From RBC038 sp041390625 (lineage in GTDB: Bacteria; Chloroflexota; Dehalococcoidia; UBA2979), in contig JAWKPM010000004.1 of NCBI GenBank assembly GCA_041390625.1, positions 62,001 through 126,000 of the forward strand: a stretch of DNA of 64,000 nucleotides, read 5' to 3'. Positions 34,348 through 43,301 of the stretch are shown here, piece after piece; position 1 is the first letter of the stretch, and the number at the start of each line of letters is the position of its first letter. The position numbers and the translations under genes are program-made. Under the pieces are notes generated by a model. It was not told where the DNA came from and searched no databases. It saw only the letters and a program-made list of their open reading frames with translations.

Positions 34348-35502
34348 ATGCCAGACCCCACTGCCCTGCGCCACAAGGTCGCGATCGTCGGCGCCGCCGA
34401 AACCGACTCGGTCGGCGTGCAGCCCGACAAGTCCATGCTCCAGCTCCACGCGGAGTCGGCGATGAACGCCCTTCGCGATGCCGGCCTGACCCCCGCCGAC
34501 GTCGACGGCGTCGCCACGGCCGGGCCCTCCCCTGCGGCGGTCGCCGAGTACCTCGGGATCATCCCTCGTTATGTCGATGGCACCTCGGTCGGCGGATGCT
34601 CGTTCCTCATCCACGTGCGCCACGCGGTCGCGGCGATCGCCGCCGGGATGGTCGATACCGTCCTCGTGACGCACGGCGAATCCGGCCGCTCGAGGGTCGG
34701 CATGGCCCGGCCCGCGCCGGCGCCCGGCCAGCCGGCGGGCCAGTTCGAGGCGCCGTTCGGCCCCTCGGGCCCGCCCTCGATGTTCTCGATCCCGGTCGCT
34801 CGCTACATGAAGCAGTTCGGCGTGACCGAGGAGCAGCTCGCCGAGGTCGCCGTCTCGACGCGCAAGTGGGCCTCCCTTAACTCGAAGGCGAACATGCGCG
34901 ACCCGATCACCGTCGATGACGTGCTCAACTCGCGTCTGATCGCGTGGCCGCTGCACCTGCTCAACTGCTGCCTCGTGACCGACGGCGGTGGCGCGCTGGT
35001 GCTCGTGTCCGAGGAGCGCGCGCGCGACTTCCCGAAGAAGCCCGTCTACGTCCTCGGCGCCGGCGAGTCGGTCGAGCACGTCTCGGTCTCGCGCATGCGC
35101 GACTTCTGGGAGAGCAAGGCCTACAAGACGGCGGGCGAGAACGCGTTCCGCATGGCAGGCGTCGGCATCGACGCCATCGACCACACGATGCTCTACGACG
35201 CGTTCACGCACACGCCCGTCTATATGCTCGAGGCCCTCGGCATCGCGAAGCCGGGCGAGGGCACCGAGCCGTTCGTCTCGGGCCGCGCGGCCCCCGGCGG
35301 CGACTTCCCCATCAACACCAACGGCGGCGGCCTCTCCTACACGCACACGGGCATGTACGGCATGTTCGCGATGCAGGAGTCGATCGCGCAGCTGCGCGGC
35401 GAGGCGGGCGAGCGCCAGGTCGCAGACGTCGAGGTCGGCCTCGTGCACGGGGCGGGCGGCATGTTCTCGGCCGGTGCGACGCTGCTCTTCAGCAACTCGT
35501 AG
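34348..35502 (+). CDS. Thiolase-family protein (SCP2/Ltp-like, non-classical)
   Basis: 384 residues of the thiolase fold. The N-terminal nucleophile position is Cys84 in VGGCSF. The C-terminal half has the LYDAFTHTPVYMLEALG region, TNGGGLSYTHTGMYGM and HGAGGMFSAGATLLFSN, where classical thiolases have a second catalytic Cys; here that position is not Cys. This is the pattern of SCP2-thiolase/Ltp2-type enzymes that work with a DUF35 partner, often in retro-aldol or chain-shortening steps. It ends in a strong hairpin. Confidence 0.9.
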   Translation: MPDPTALRHKVAIVGAAETDSVGVQPDKSMLQLHAESAMNALRDAGLTPADVDGVATAGPSPAAVAEYLGIIPRYVDGTSVGGCSFLIHVRHAVAAIAAGMVDTVLVTHGESGRSRVGMARPAPAPGQPAGQFEAPFGPSGPPSMFSIPVARYMKQFGVTEEQLAEVAVSTRKWASLNSKANMRDPITVDDVLNSRLIAWPLHLLNCCLVTDGGGALVLVSEERARDFPKKPVYVLGAGESVEHVSVSRMRDFWESKAYKTAGENAFRMAGVGIDAIDHTMLYDAFTHTPVYMLEALGIAKPGEGTEPFVSGRAAPGGDFPINTNGGGLSYTHTGMYGMFAMQESIAQLRGEAGERQVADVEVGLVHGAGGMFSAGATLLFSNS

Positions 35503-35524
35503 CCTCGAACCTCCGAAGCCACAT

Positions 35525-35554
35525 CGAGGGGCGCCTGCGGGCGGGCGCCCCTCG
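35525..35554 (+). terminator. Strong hairpin terminator between convergent genes
   Basis: CGAGGGGCGCC (35525-35535) pairs perfectly with GGCGCCCCTCG (35544-35554) around an 8-base loop. It lies between the thiolase stop and the stop of the minus-strand gene at 35570 and can serve both. Confidence 0.75.
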
Positions 35555-35569
35555 TGCTTCGACGCCGAG

Positions 35570-35956
35570 CTACCGGCTGCCGAGATTGTGGCGGAGCTGG
35601 ACGCCCCACTGCCCATCGACCCGCGTCGCGATCCAGATCGCCTGGTACGGCTCGCTGGCCCCGCCGTCATCGGTGATGCGACGAAAGACCCGCTTCAACG
35701 CGGCCGATGACTCGGACCGCGCCACTTCCTCGACCGTGTCGTACACGGTGCGGCTCCACCGCGGATCGGTGCTCAGGATGATGTCCCACGGCCACGGTGC
35801 CGTTGCAGGATACCGATCCGCCGACTCCACCGTGACCGAGACGCCGTTGTAGTTCTGATACGTGAACGGGAAGTTCGTGCTGGCGAGGTACCGAGGCACG
35901 TCGCGCTCGTTGATGGCCGCGCACTGCTGCTCGATCGCCTGCTCCGCGGACTCCAT
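35570..35956 (-). CDS. NTF2/SnoaL-like protein
   Basis: 128 residues. The opening AIEQQCAAINERDVPRYLAS helix and the closing DDGGASEPYQAIWIATRVDGQWGVQ strands fit a cone-shaped NTF2/SnoaL-like fold, often a small-molecule pocket or isomerase. No catalytic residues can be assigned. The upstream divergent gene starts about 87 bp away. Confidence 0.75.
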   Translation of the reverse strand: MESAEQAIEQQCAAINERDVPRYLASTNFPFTYQNYNGVSVTVESADRYPATAPWPWDIILSTDPRWSRTVYDTVEEVARSESSAALKRVFRRITDDGGASEPYQAIWIATRVDGQWGVQLRHNLGSR

Positions 35957-36030
35957 CGCGTCCTCCGACTACCGCTCTCGGGGACGAAGTCTAGCGAAGC
36001 ACGGCACGCCCCTCGGGAGGCCGGCGCGCG

Positions 36031-36036
36031 TACGCT
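36031..36036 (+). promoter_or_regulatory. -10-like TACGCT just ahead of the DUF6886 gene (leaderless start candidate)
   Basis: TACGCT ends seven bases before GTG 36044, so transcription could start at the GTG itself. No ribosome site lies in the usual place, which agrees with a leaderless mRNA. Confidence 0.3.
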
Positions 36037-36043
36037 GTCTCCC

Positions 36044-36559
36044 GTGCCGCTGTACCACTTCTCCGAAGACCCCTCGATCGCCAGCTTCGCGCCTCGGGTG
36101 CCCGAGCACCGGCAGGGCGAGGTCGAGGCGTTCGTGTGGGCCATCGATGCGTGGCACGCGCCGATGTACTTCTTCCCTCGCGACTGCCCGCGCATCCTGC
36201 TGTGGGCGCTGCCATCGACCACCGAGGCCGATCGCCAGCGCTGGTTCGGTGCCAGCGAGGCGCGCATGCTGGCGCACATCGAGTGGGACTGGCTCGAGCG
36301 CGTACGCTCGGCCTCGCTCTACCGCTACGCCTTTGACGAAGCGCCCTTCGAGGACCTGCACGACGCCGGCATGCACGTCAGTCGCGAGACCCTCGAGCCA
36401 GTGGGTGTCGAGGCCGTTGGCCCGCTCCTCGAGGCCCAGCGAGCCGCCGGCGTCGAGCTGCGGGTGATGGAGTCACTCACGCCGCTACGAGGCGTCTGGG
36501 ACACTTCGTTGCACGCCTCGGGCATCCGGCTACGCAACGCGAAAGGATGGAACGCATGA
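36044..36559 (+). CDS. DUF6886-family protein
   Basis: 171 residues opening LYHFSEDPSIASFAPRVP, with AFVWAIDAWHAPMYFFPRDCPR and WDWLERVRSASLYRY. These stretches match the family I know as DUF6886, which has no described activity; the opening resembles ADP-ribosyltransferase-like DUF proteins. The nitroreductase gene starts on its stop codon. Confidence 0.7.
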   Translation: MPLYHFSEDPSIASFAPRVPEHRQGEVEAFVWAIDAWHAPMYFFPRDCPRILLWALPSTTEADRQRWFGASEARMLAHIEWDWLERVRSASLYRYAFDEAPFEDLHDAGMHVSRETLEPVGVEAVGPLLEAQRAAGVELRVMESLTPLRGVWDTSLHASGIRLRNAKGWNA

Positions 36560-37251
36560 CCTCGAACAACGGGAACACCGAGGCGTGGCGCGACGCGCTG
36601 GACCTCGAGGCGGTCGTGACCACGCGCGCGATGCGCTACCTCAAGCCCGACCCCATCCCCGAGGCCGTGCTGTGGGACATCCTCGACGTCGCGATTCGCG
36701 GGCCGTCGGGCGGCAACCGGCAGGGTTGGGGCTGGGTCGTGGTCACCGACGCCGAGACAAAGGCGCCGATCGCCGAGTGGTACCGCGAGGGCTGGCAGCG
36801 CGCGTACGGCAACGACCGCGAGCGGCACCTCTCGACGCCGGCGGGCGCCGGCGGCCTCGGGCGGGCGAACTACCTCTCGGCGGAGCACCTCGCGATGCAC
36901 CTCGAGGAAGCGCCGGTCTGGGTGTTCCCGGTCCTCGAGGGCACGGCCGAGTCACGCAGCCCGCTCACCGGCTCATCAATCTACGGCGCCGTGCAGAACC
37001 TGATGGTGGCAGCGCGGGCGCACGGCATCGCCTCGGTGATCACCTCGCTCTACGGGGGCCACGAGGCTGAGGTGCAGGCGCTGCTCGGCCTGCCCGAGGG
37101 CGCGCGCACGTTCGCGCTGATCCCGATGGGCTACCCGGCTCGAGGCGAGTTCCGCCCGCCTCGACGGCCGCCCGTCGAGGGCGTCGTGCACTGGGGACGA
37201 TGGGGTGAGCGGCGCGAGCGCGCAGGCTCGAGCCGCTTCGAGGCCTCGTAA
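36556..37251 (+). CDS. Nitroreductase-family flavoprotein
   Basis: 231 residues. ALDLEAVVTTRAMRYLKPDPIP, the FMN-binding RGPSGGNRQGWGWVVV region, SIYGAVQNLMVAARAHG and LIPMGYPARGEFRPPRRPP are standard nitroreductase features. It reduces nitro, quinone or other compounds with NAD(P)H through FMN; the substrate is not evident. ATG 36556 overlaps the previous stop (ATGA); ATG 36547 three codons up is possible. Confidence 0.9.
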   Translation: MTSNNGNTEAWRDALDLEAVVTTRAMRYLKPDPIPEAVLWDILDVAIRGPSGGNRQGWGWVVVTDAETKAPIAEWYREGWQRAYGNDRERHLSTPAGAGGLGRANYLSAEHLAMHLEEAPVWVFPVLEGTAESRSPLTGSSIYGAVQNLMVAARAHGIASVITSLYGGHEAEVQALLGLPEGARTFALIPMGYPARGEFRPPRRPPVEGVVHWGRWGERRERAGSSRFEAS

Positions 37252-37257
37252 GGACGC

Positions 37258-37434
37258 CTAGACGGCCACCGCCGGCGCGAGGCAGGTGGCGTGCCCGCAG
37301 TTGCAGGAGGTCGCGCCCAAGCTGCAGTCGCAGCTCGGCGTGCACTCGTCGCGGTGCATGAAGCGCTTCGCGACCGTCCCGGCGACGCCGGCGACCACCG
37401 CCAGCAACGCCACTCGACGCAGCAATCGGAACAT
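37258..37434 (-). CDS. Small membrane-anchored cysteine-rich protein
   Basis: 58 residues: a short basic start, one membrane helix (about 8-22) and a 35-residue tail with six cysteines at 31, 35, 37, 44, 46 and 51 (CX3CXCX6CXCX4C). GGAGGG lies before ATG 37434; a longer frame to 37497 lacks support. The spacing looks like a metal or cluster site or a disulfide knot, depending on which side of the membrane it faces. No family recognised. Confidence 0.6.
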   Translation of the reverse strand: MFRLLRRVALLAVVAGVAGTVAKRFMHRDECTPSCDCSLGATSCNCGHATCLAPAVAV

Positions 37435-37529
37435 CCTCGGATCCCTCCCCCGCCGTGGGTAGCCAGCGCGGTCCAGTGTCTCAGGCGCGGCAAGCACCCG
37501 CCAGCACGAAGCGTTGACCGCGAACCGCG

Positions 37530-39341
37530 TCAGGATGAGGCGAGCGCCGCCGCCTCGCCCGGGGCCGGACGCGCCTCGAACTGCTCGCGGTAGAGCGAGG
37601 CGTAGAGACCGCCCCGCGTCAGCAGCTCCTCGTGCGGCCCGCGCTCGACGATGCGGCCGCGGTCGAAGACGAAGATGACGTCGGCGGCCACGACCGTCGA
37701 GAGGCGATGCGCGATCACGACGGTCGTGCGCCCCTCGGCCAGCTTCGCCGTGGCCTCGCGGATCTCGCGCTCGAGGCGTGAGTCGAGAGACGCGGTCGCC
37801 TCATCGAGGACGAGGACGGGCGGGTCCTTGAGGATCGCGCGCGCAATCGCCACGCGCTGCTTCTCGCCGCCCGAGAGGCGGTAGCCGCGCTCGCCGACGA
37901 CCGTCGCCAGTCCCTCGGGCAGGCGCTCGATCATCGGACCGAGGCCCGCGGCCTCGGCGGCCGCCCGCACCTCGGCGTCCGCGGCGTCGAGACGGCCGTA
38001 GCGGATGTTGTCGCCCAGCGAGGTGTGGAACAGGTAGGTGTCCTGCATCACCGTCCCGACGTTCGCCGCGATCGAGTCGAGCGTGAGGTCGCGCAGGTCG
38101 TGCCCGTCGAGTGTCACCCGACCCTGCTGCGGGTCGTAGAAGCGCTGCAGCAGGTAGGTCGCGGTTGTCTTGCCGGCACCCGAGGGACCGACGAGCGCCG
38201 CCATCTGCCCGGCCTCGATCGTGAGGTCGACGGCATCGAGGGCGGCGGGGGCGCCCGGCGCGTAGGCGAACGAGACGCCCTCGAAGCGGACTTCGCCGCG
38301 CGCGTCCCGCAGCGTGACGGCATCGGGCCGCTCGTCGACCTCGAGGGGCAGATCGAGGTACTCGAAGATGCGCTCGAAGAGGGCCAACGAGGACAGCACG
38401 GTGGTGTTGATCCGTGCGATGCCGGCGAAGGGCTGGAAGACGCGCTGCGTGATGACAGCGAAGGCGACGACCGATCCGATCGAGAGCTCATCACCGATGA
38501 CGGCACGGCCACCGAACCAGTAGACCGCGCCCGGCGCCAGCGCGCCGAACAGGCCGGTCGCCATGTTGAACCAGCGGCCGGCCATCATGCGCCGGATCGA
38601 GAGCTCGCGGAGCGCGTTGTTCGAGGCGGCGAAGCGCTCGGCCTCGTGCTCCTGCCGCCCGAAGGTCTTCACGAGCATCGCGCCCGAGACCGAGAGCGTC
38701 TCCTCGAGGTGCCCCGCCATCGAGGCGCTCTCCTCGTGCCACTCCCGCATCAGCCGACGCTGGGTGAGGCCGACCTTCATCGTCGGATAGACCCATAGCG
38801 GCAGGACCACCATCGCGAAGAGCGCGAGCCGCCATTCGAGGGCGAACATGATCCCGAGCGCGACGACCAGCGTGATCGAGTTCTGAAGGAACTCGGTGAA
38901 GGTGCCGGTGACGGCGCCCTGGACGCCGTTCACGTCGGTCGAGACCCGCGAGAGGATCTCGCCGGTGCGGGTCTGCGTGAAGAAGCGGACGGGCAGGCGC
39001 TGCAGGTGATCGTGCAGGTCGGCGCGCAGGCGGTACATCACGCCCTGGCCGACGGACTGGTTCACGTAGCCAAGCCAGACGCCGAGGAGGCCGGAGACGA
39101 CGACCGTCACCAGCAGGAGCCCGAAGAGCTCATCGACACGGCCCGTGTCGCCGCCGGGCGTTGCCGCGTCGACGAAGCCCTTTACGATGAGCGCCGGCAC
39201 CAGGTCGAGCGTCGCCGTGATGGCGATCAGGACGACCAGCAGCACCATCGAGAGCGCGAACGGGCGGAAGAGCCCGATCGTGCGGCCCAGGATGCGGCTC
39301 TTCGAGCCGCTGGGCCGTTGTTGCATCTGAGACCAGCGCAT
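37530..39341 (-). CDS. ABC exporter, fused permease and ATPase
   Basis: 603 residues: six-helix ABC transmembrane domain (about 25-310) then the nucleotide-binding domain with Walker A GPSGAGKTT near 382, signature LSGGEKQRVA near 485 and Walker B VLVLDEATASLDS near 505, plus the H-loop in VIAHRLST. This is the MsbA/multidrug exporter layout and works as a dimer. The cargo is unknown. It is divergent from the HIBADH-family gene, with 73 bp between starts. Confidence 0.95.
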   Translation of the reverse strand: MRWSQMQQRPSGSKSRILGRTIGLFRPFALSMVLLVVLIAITATLDLVPALIVKGFVDAATPGGDTGRVDELFGLLLVTVVVSGLLGVWLGYVNQSVGQGVMYRLRADLHDHLQRLPVRFFTQTRTGEILSRVSTDVNGVQGAVTGTFTEFLQNSITLVVALGIMFALEWRLALFAMVVLPLWVYPTMKVGLTQRRLMREWHEESASMAGHLEETLSVSGAMLVKTFGRQEHEAERFAASNNALRELSIRRMMAGRWFNMATGLFGALAPGAVYWFGGRAVIGDELSIGSVVAFAVITQRVFQPFAGIARINTTVLSSLALFERIFEYLDLPLEVDERPDAVTLRDARGEVRFEGVSFAYAPGAPAALDAVDLTIEAGQMAALVGPSGAGKTTATYLLQRFYDPQQGRVTLDGHDLRDLTLDSIAANVGTVMQDTYLFHTSLGDNIRYGRLDAADAEVRAAAEAAGLGPMIERLPEGLATVVGERGYRLSGGEKQRVAIARAILKDPPVLVLDEATASLDSRLEREIREATAKLAEGRTTVVIAHRLSTVVAADVIFVFDRGRIVERGPHEELLTRGGLYASLYREQFEARPAPGEAAALASS

Positions 39342-39414
39342 CGTCGCTCAATGTTAACTCGGCAGTCGCTCCGGCCGAGGCGGGGGCGACCCGGACGTTC
39401 GGGGAGGTGGCATC

Positions 39415-40323
39415 GTGGCGGATCGGGTGGGATTCATCGGCCTCGGCATCATGGGCGCGCCGATGGTGCGCAATCTGCTGCAGGCGGGCTTCGAGGTGGT
39501 GGCGTTCAACCGCTCGGCCGCCCGCCTCGGTGCGGCGGTCGAGGCGGGGGCCGAGCGCGGCGAGTCCGCTGCCGACGTGGCGTCCCGCAGCGACATCGTG
39601 ATCACCTGCGTGACCGCGAGCGCCGACGTCGAGACGGTGGTTCTGGGCGAGGGCGGCGTCGCCGCGGGGATTCGCACCGGCTCGGTCTTCATCGACATGT
39701 CGACGATCGCGCCTGCGGTCTCGAGGCACGTAGCCGAGGTCCTCGGCGCGAAGGGCGTCGAGTGCCTCGATGCCCCGATCTCGGGCGGCGAGCAGGGCGC
39801 GATGGCCGGCACGCTCTCAATCATGGTGGGCGGCCCCGCGAGCGCCCTCGAGCGGGCGCGCCCGGCCCTCGAGGCGATGGGCCGCACGATCACGCACTGC
39901 GGGCCCGAGGGCGCCGGCCAGACGGTCAAGCTCTGCAACCAGATCGCGGTCGTCCTCAACAACCTCGCGATGGCCGAAGCGCTGGTGTTCTGCGCGCGCT
40001 CCGGCGTCGACCCCGCCGTGATGCTGGAGGCGATCACGCAGGGGGCGGCCGGCTCCTGGCAGCTCTCGAACCTCGGGCCGAAGGTGGTCGCGCGGGACTT
40101 CGCGCCGGGCTTCAAGGTCTCGCTCCAACAGAAGGACCTGCGCCTCGCCCTCGAGGCGGCCGACCAGCTGCAGGTGCCGCTGCCCGGCACATCGCTCGTG
40201 CACCAGCTCTTCGCCGCCGTCGAGCGCGCCGAAGGCGGCGACATCGGCACTCAGGCGCTCGTGCGCTCCATCGAGGCGCTCGCGGGCATCGAGGTCGCCG
40301 CCGGCGGCTCATCCCCGGCCTGA
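39415..40323 (+). CDS. 3-hydroxyisobutyrate dehydrogenase-family beta-hydroxyacid dehydrogenase
   Basis: 302 residues. The NAD(P) site is GFIGLGIMGAPM at 6-17, the substrate loop DAPISGGEQGA is near 121-131, and the catalytic Lys lies in GQTVKLCNQ near 170. Members include tartronate semialdehyde reductase and HIBADH; the exact substrate cannot be assigned. GGGGAGG precedes GTG 39415. Its last 73 bp overlap the end of the opposite-strand HD-GYP gene. Confidence 0.92.
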   Translation: MADRVGFIGLGIMGAPMVRNLLQAGFEVVAFNRSAARLGAAVEAGAERGESAADVASRSDIVITCVTASADVETVVLGEGGVAAGIRTGSVFIDMSTIAPAVSRHVAEVLGAKGVECLDAPISGGEQGAMAGTLSIMVGGPASALERARPALEAMGRTITHCGPEGAGQTVKLCNQIAVVLNNLAMAEALVFCARSGVDPAVMLEAITQGAAGSWQLSNLGPKVVARDFAPGFKVSLQQKDLRLALEAADQLQVPLPGTSLVHQLFAAVERAEGGDIGTQALVRSIEALAGIEVAAGGSSPA

Positions 40324-41237
40324 GTCCCGAGCAAGAGGATGAAGCCCCGCATGAGCCGTGGGTCGAACAGGCCGGGCGTCGAGGTCATGGCCGTCAGCGC
40401 CTCGAAGAGATCGGCGCCCGGACGGTGCGGCCGGTCCGCCGTGATGGCAGTGAAGGCATCGGCGATGCCGACGACCCGAGCCTCGTACGGGATCGCCTCG
40501 GCGATGAGCTCGCCCGGGTAGCCGGAGCCGTCCCAGCGCTCGTGGTGGCCCAGGATGCCACGCAGCGTCGGCGCAGGCGTGACGCCTCGGCCCTCGCGCA
40601 GGATCTCGAGGGAGCGCTGCGGGTGCCGGCGGATCGTCGCCCATTGGTCGAGCGTCAGTGCGCCCGAGTGGTCCACGGCATTCGCGAAGTCGACCTTGCC
40701 GAGGTCGGCGGTGAGCCCCGCGAGTCCCACGGCCGCCAGCCAATCGAGGTCGGCTCGCCCGTCGGTCGCAGCCAGCGCGAGACTGTACACGGCCGTCGAG
40801 ACGGCGTGCCCGGCGGGCGAGGGCTGCGGACCCAGCTGTGCGAGCACGGGCGCCGCCCCCACCTCGAGGACGAAGCGCGCGACGAGCCGCAACGTCGCCA
40901 GCGCCGCACGAACATCGATGCCGGTACGCCCCGTGTGGAGGATGTCGCCCACGAGGAACTGCAGCGCGCGATGCGCCGCCCACGCCCGGTCCGACGAGCC
41001 AACCTCCACGTCGCCGAGGATGTCGGCGAGCTGCGCCTCCAGGAAGAAGCGCAGCCCCGTCGCGAACGGCGAGATGTAGACCGTAGGCTCGGGCGCCTCG
41101 CCGATGCGCTCACGGAGATTGATGCGACGGTCGTCCTCGCCATGGATCGGAAACGGGGGCACGCGGGCGGCCGTGAACAGCGCCCCGGGCACGGCGATGC
41201 GCGTCTGGCGCTGGACGGCGAGAAGCTCGGAGACCAC
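40251..41237 (-). CDS. HD-GYP-domain protein with a degenerate HD motif
   Basis: 328 residues. An N-terminal region of unknown fold (1-150) precedes an HD-GYP-like domain. HPQRS, GHHERWDGSGYPGEL and IADAFTAITADRP are present, but the diagnostic LLHDIGK reads LTADLGK, so the His of the HD pair is Ala. The GYP is intact. Cyclic di-GMP hydrolysis is therefore doubtful. The C-terminal 24 residues run antisense into the HIBADH gene and are low-complexity. GTG 41237 starts it, divergent from ispH. Confidence 0.82.
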   Translation of the reverse strand: MVSELLAVQRQTRIAVPGALFTAARVPPFPIHGEDDRRINLRERIGEAPEPTVYISPFATGLRFFLEAQLADILGDVEVGSSDRAWAAHRALQFLVGDILHTGRTGIDVRAALATLRLVARFVLEVGAAPVLAQLGPQPSPAGHAVSTAVYSLALAATDGRADLDWLAAVGLAGLTADLGKVDFANAVDHSGALTLDQWATIRRHPQRSLEILREGRGVTPAPTLRGILGHHERWDGSGYPGELIAEAIPYEARVVGIADAFTAITADRPHRPGADLFEALTAMTSTPGLFDPRLMRGFILLLGTQAGDEPPAATSMPASASMERTSA

Positions 41238-41420
41238 GGCACACCTTCATCGACGGGACCTTCGTCCTGATCGTCGGTAGCCTCGGGACGGGCGCGAGCG
41301 CCTCGATGCGTCACGGCGCCGATCTGACGGGGTCGTCAGCCTGGCCTGCGGATGCGTTCGCGGATTCGCGCCGGATACACTGACATATGCGGCCTCGAGG
41401 CCGCGCGACGAGGGGGAGAC

Positions 41421-42350
41421 GTGCCGCACACCCTGCTGCTGGCGGAGCCTCGGGGCTACTGCGCCGGGGTCGTGCGCGCCATCGATGTCCTCGATCGCGT
41501 ACTCGCGACGGAGCAGGCGCCCGTCTACGCCTTCCACGAGATCGTCCACAACCGCCACGTGGTGGACGGCTTCCGGCGTCGCGGCGCGGTGTTCGTCGAC
41601 TCCCTGGACGAGGTCCCCGAGGGCTCGCGCATCGTCTTCAGCGCACACGGCGTCTCGCCCGAGGTCGTGGAGCAGGCGAAGGCGCGCCGGCTGCGCGTCC
41701 TCGATGCCACGTGCCCCCTCGTGACGAAGGTGCACAAGGAGACGAAGAAGGCGGCGCAGGATGGCTACGAGATCCTCCTGATCGGCCATCGAGGCCACGA
41801 CGAGGTCGTGGGCACGCTCGGTGAAGCGCCCGACCGCACGACGATCGTCGATGACCGCGACGAGGTGCGCGAGCTACCGGGCCGCGGCCTCCCTGTGTTC
41901 GTCGTGACACAGACCACGCTGTCGGTCGACGACACGGCGGGCGTCATTGACGAAATTCGCGCGCGTTATCCCGACGCCCAGGTGCGCAACGACATCTGCT
42001 ACGCCACCACGAATCGCCAGGAGGCCGTGCGCGAGCTCGCGCGTCGCGCCGACGTCGTGCTCGTCGTCGGCTCCGAGAACTCGAGCAACTCAGTCCGCCT
42101 GCGCGAGGTGGCGGCGAGCATGGGCACGCCGGCCTACCGCGTCGACGGCATCGAGGAGATCGACCCCGCCTGGTACGACGGCGCCGAGGTCGTGGGGCTG
42201 ACCGCCGGTGCCTCGGTGCCCGACGAACTGCTCGACCCGATCGTCGCGGACCTGCGTGAACGCGGGGTCACGACCGTCGAGCCCGTCGTCGTCGCAGTCG
42301 AGACCGTCGAGTTCCGCTCACCCGAGGGCCTCGAACCGGCTGCCGGCTAG
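41421..42350 (+). CDS. ispH: 4-hydroxy-3-methylbut-2-enyl diphosphate reductase
   Basis: 309 residues. The last enzyme of the MEP isoprenoid pathway, reducing HMBPP to IPP and DMAPP with a 4Fe-4S cluster. The three cluster cysteines are Cys14 (RGYCAGV), Cys98 (DATCPLV) and Cys193 (DICYATTNRQ), and FSAHGVSP and GSENSSNS bind substrate. GAGGGGGA lies before GTG 41421, which I prefer to an upstream start at 41352. Confidence 0.96.
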   Translation: MPHTLLLAEPRGYCAGVVRAIDVLDRVLATEQAPVYAFHEIVHNRHVVDGFRRRGAVFVDSLDEVPEGSRIVFSAHGVSPEVVEQAKARRLRVLDATCPLVTKVHKETKKAAQDGYEILLIGHRGHDEVVGTLGEAPDRTTIVDDRDEVRELPGRGLPVFVVTQTTLSVDDTAGVIDEIRARYPDAQVRNDICYATTNRQEAVRELARRADVVLVVGSENSSNSVRLREVAASMGTPAYRVDGIEEIDPAWYDGAEVVGLTAGASVPDELLDPIVADLRERGVTTVEPVVVAVETVEFRSPEGLEPAAG

Positions 42351-42392
42351 GCAACCTCGAGGCGAGGACGCCCGGCGACCCTGCAGGACCAG

Positions 42393-43199
42393 TCAGCGAA
42401 TCGTGTAGCCGACGCCCCGCACGGTCGTGACCACGCGTCGTGCGCCCGCCCTCGCGAGCTTCCGTCGGAGGCGAGAGACGAGCGCCTCCACATAGTTGCG
42501 ATCGCCGAAGGTCTCGTGCCCCCAGACGATACGGGAGATCTCGTCCGCATCGAGCACTTCGCCTCGGCGACGCAACAGTGCCTCGAGGAGGTCGAACTCG
42601 AGTGCGGCGAGCTCGACGATCTCGGCGCCGAAGCGCACCTCGCGGCTACGCAGCTGCAGCGCGAGCCCGTCGGGACCGAACAGAGTGACGCCCCCGTGGG
42701 GGCGCACTCGGAGTCGTAACAGCGCGGCGGCGCGGGCAAACAACGGTTGTACCGGCTCAGCGTTCTCACGAGGCACGCACTCATCGAGGCCGGCGGAGTA
42801 CATCTCGATGAGCTGCTCGATGCTGCCATCGCCGACGCCGAGCAGCGGCGCCGCGGTGCATTCGCGGATGGCGCGAATCGCCTCAACGGCGTCCGGGATG
42901 TCGAGGTCGAGGATGACGACGTCGAACTCGGCGGTGTCGAGGAGCCGGAGGACGGCGTCGACGTCGGGAGCCACCGTCAGTGTGTGGGGCGTGCCGCGCA
43001 CGCTCGCGCGCAACCCCGGCACGACCGCGCTCTCGATGACGAGCAGCGCGGCGGGCGGGATGTCGAACACGGTCGCAGCGATCGTGGTGGGAGGATCTTC
43101 GCTGGCCACCGTCAGGACATTTCTAGCGCGCCCGTGAGACGCAGTCGTGATAACTCTCTCCGGGTTCAGTGCCAGAATGGCGCGGCAATAAGGCGTCAC
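42393..43199 (-). CDS. Atypical OmpR-type response regulator
   Basis: Up to 268 residues. The receiver-like half retains an aspartate in DVVILDLDIPD but has LLVIES in place of the acidic pair and GLDECVPREN where the conserved Lys should be. The C-terminal winged helix is intact: LAALEFDLLEALLRRRGEVL, IVWGHETFGDRNYVEALVSRLRRKL, VTTVRGVGYTIR. It likely binds DNA without normal phosphorylation. The start is uncertain: GTG 43199 is the longest and GTG 43109 fits the receiver better. Phased CTGAC repeats lie upstream. Confidence 0.82.
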   Translation of the reverse strand: MTPYCRAILALNPERVITTASHGRARNVLTVASEDPPTTIAATVFDIPPAALLVIESAVVPGLRASVRGTPHTLTVAPDVDAVLRLLDTAEFDVVILDLDIPDAVEAIRAIRECTAAPLLGVGDGSIEQLIEMYSAGLDECVPRENAEPVQPLFARAAALLRLRVRPHGGVTLFGPDGLALQLRSREVRFGAEIVELAALEFDLLEALLRRRGEVLDADEISRIVWGHETFGDRNYVEALVSRLRRKLARAGARRVVTTVRGVGYTIR

Positions 43200-43222
43200 A
43201 CAACTTGTTCAAATGATGTTAT

Positions 43223-43249
43223 CTGACAGGACGCTGACGAACTGTCACG
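43223..43249 (-). promoter_or_regulatory. CTGAC direct repeats 11 bp apart upstream of a response-regulator gene
   Basis: CTGAC occurs at 43223 and 43234, exactly 11 bp apart, followed by CTGTCACGTCAC. The gap is AT-richer than its surroundings. Repeats of this period suit dimers of OmpR-type regulators. A similar array precedes the neighbouring response-regulator gene. Confidence 0.45.
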
Positions 43250-43301
43250 TCACCCCCTCCACGCTGTCAGGTGACTGCGAGGTTTCGGCAGGATCGGGCG
43301 A

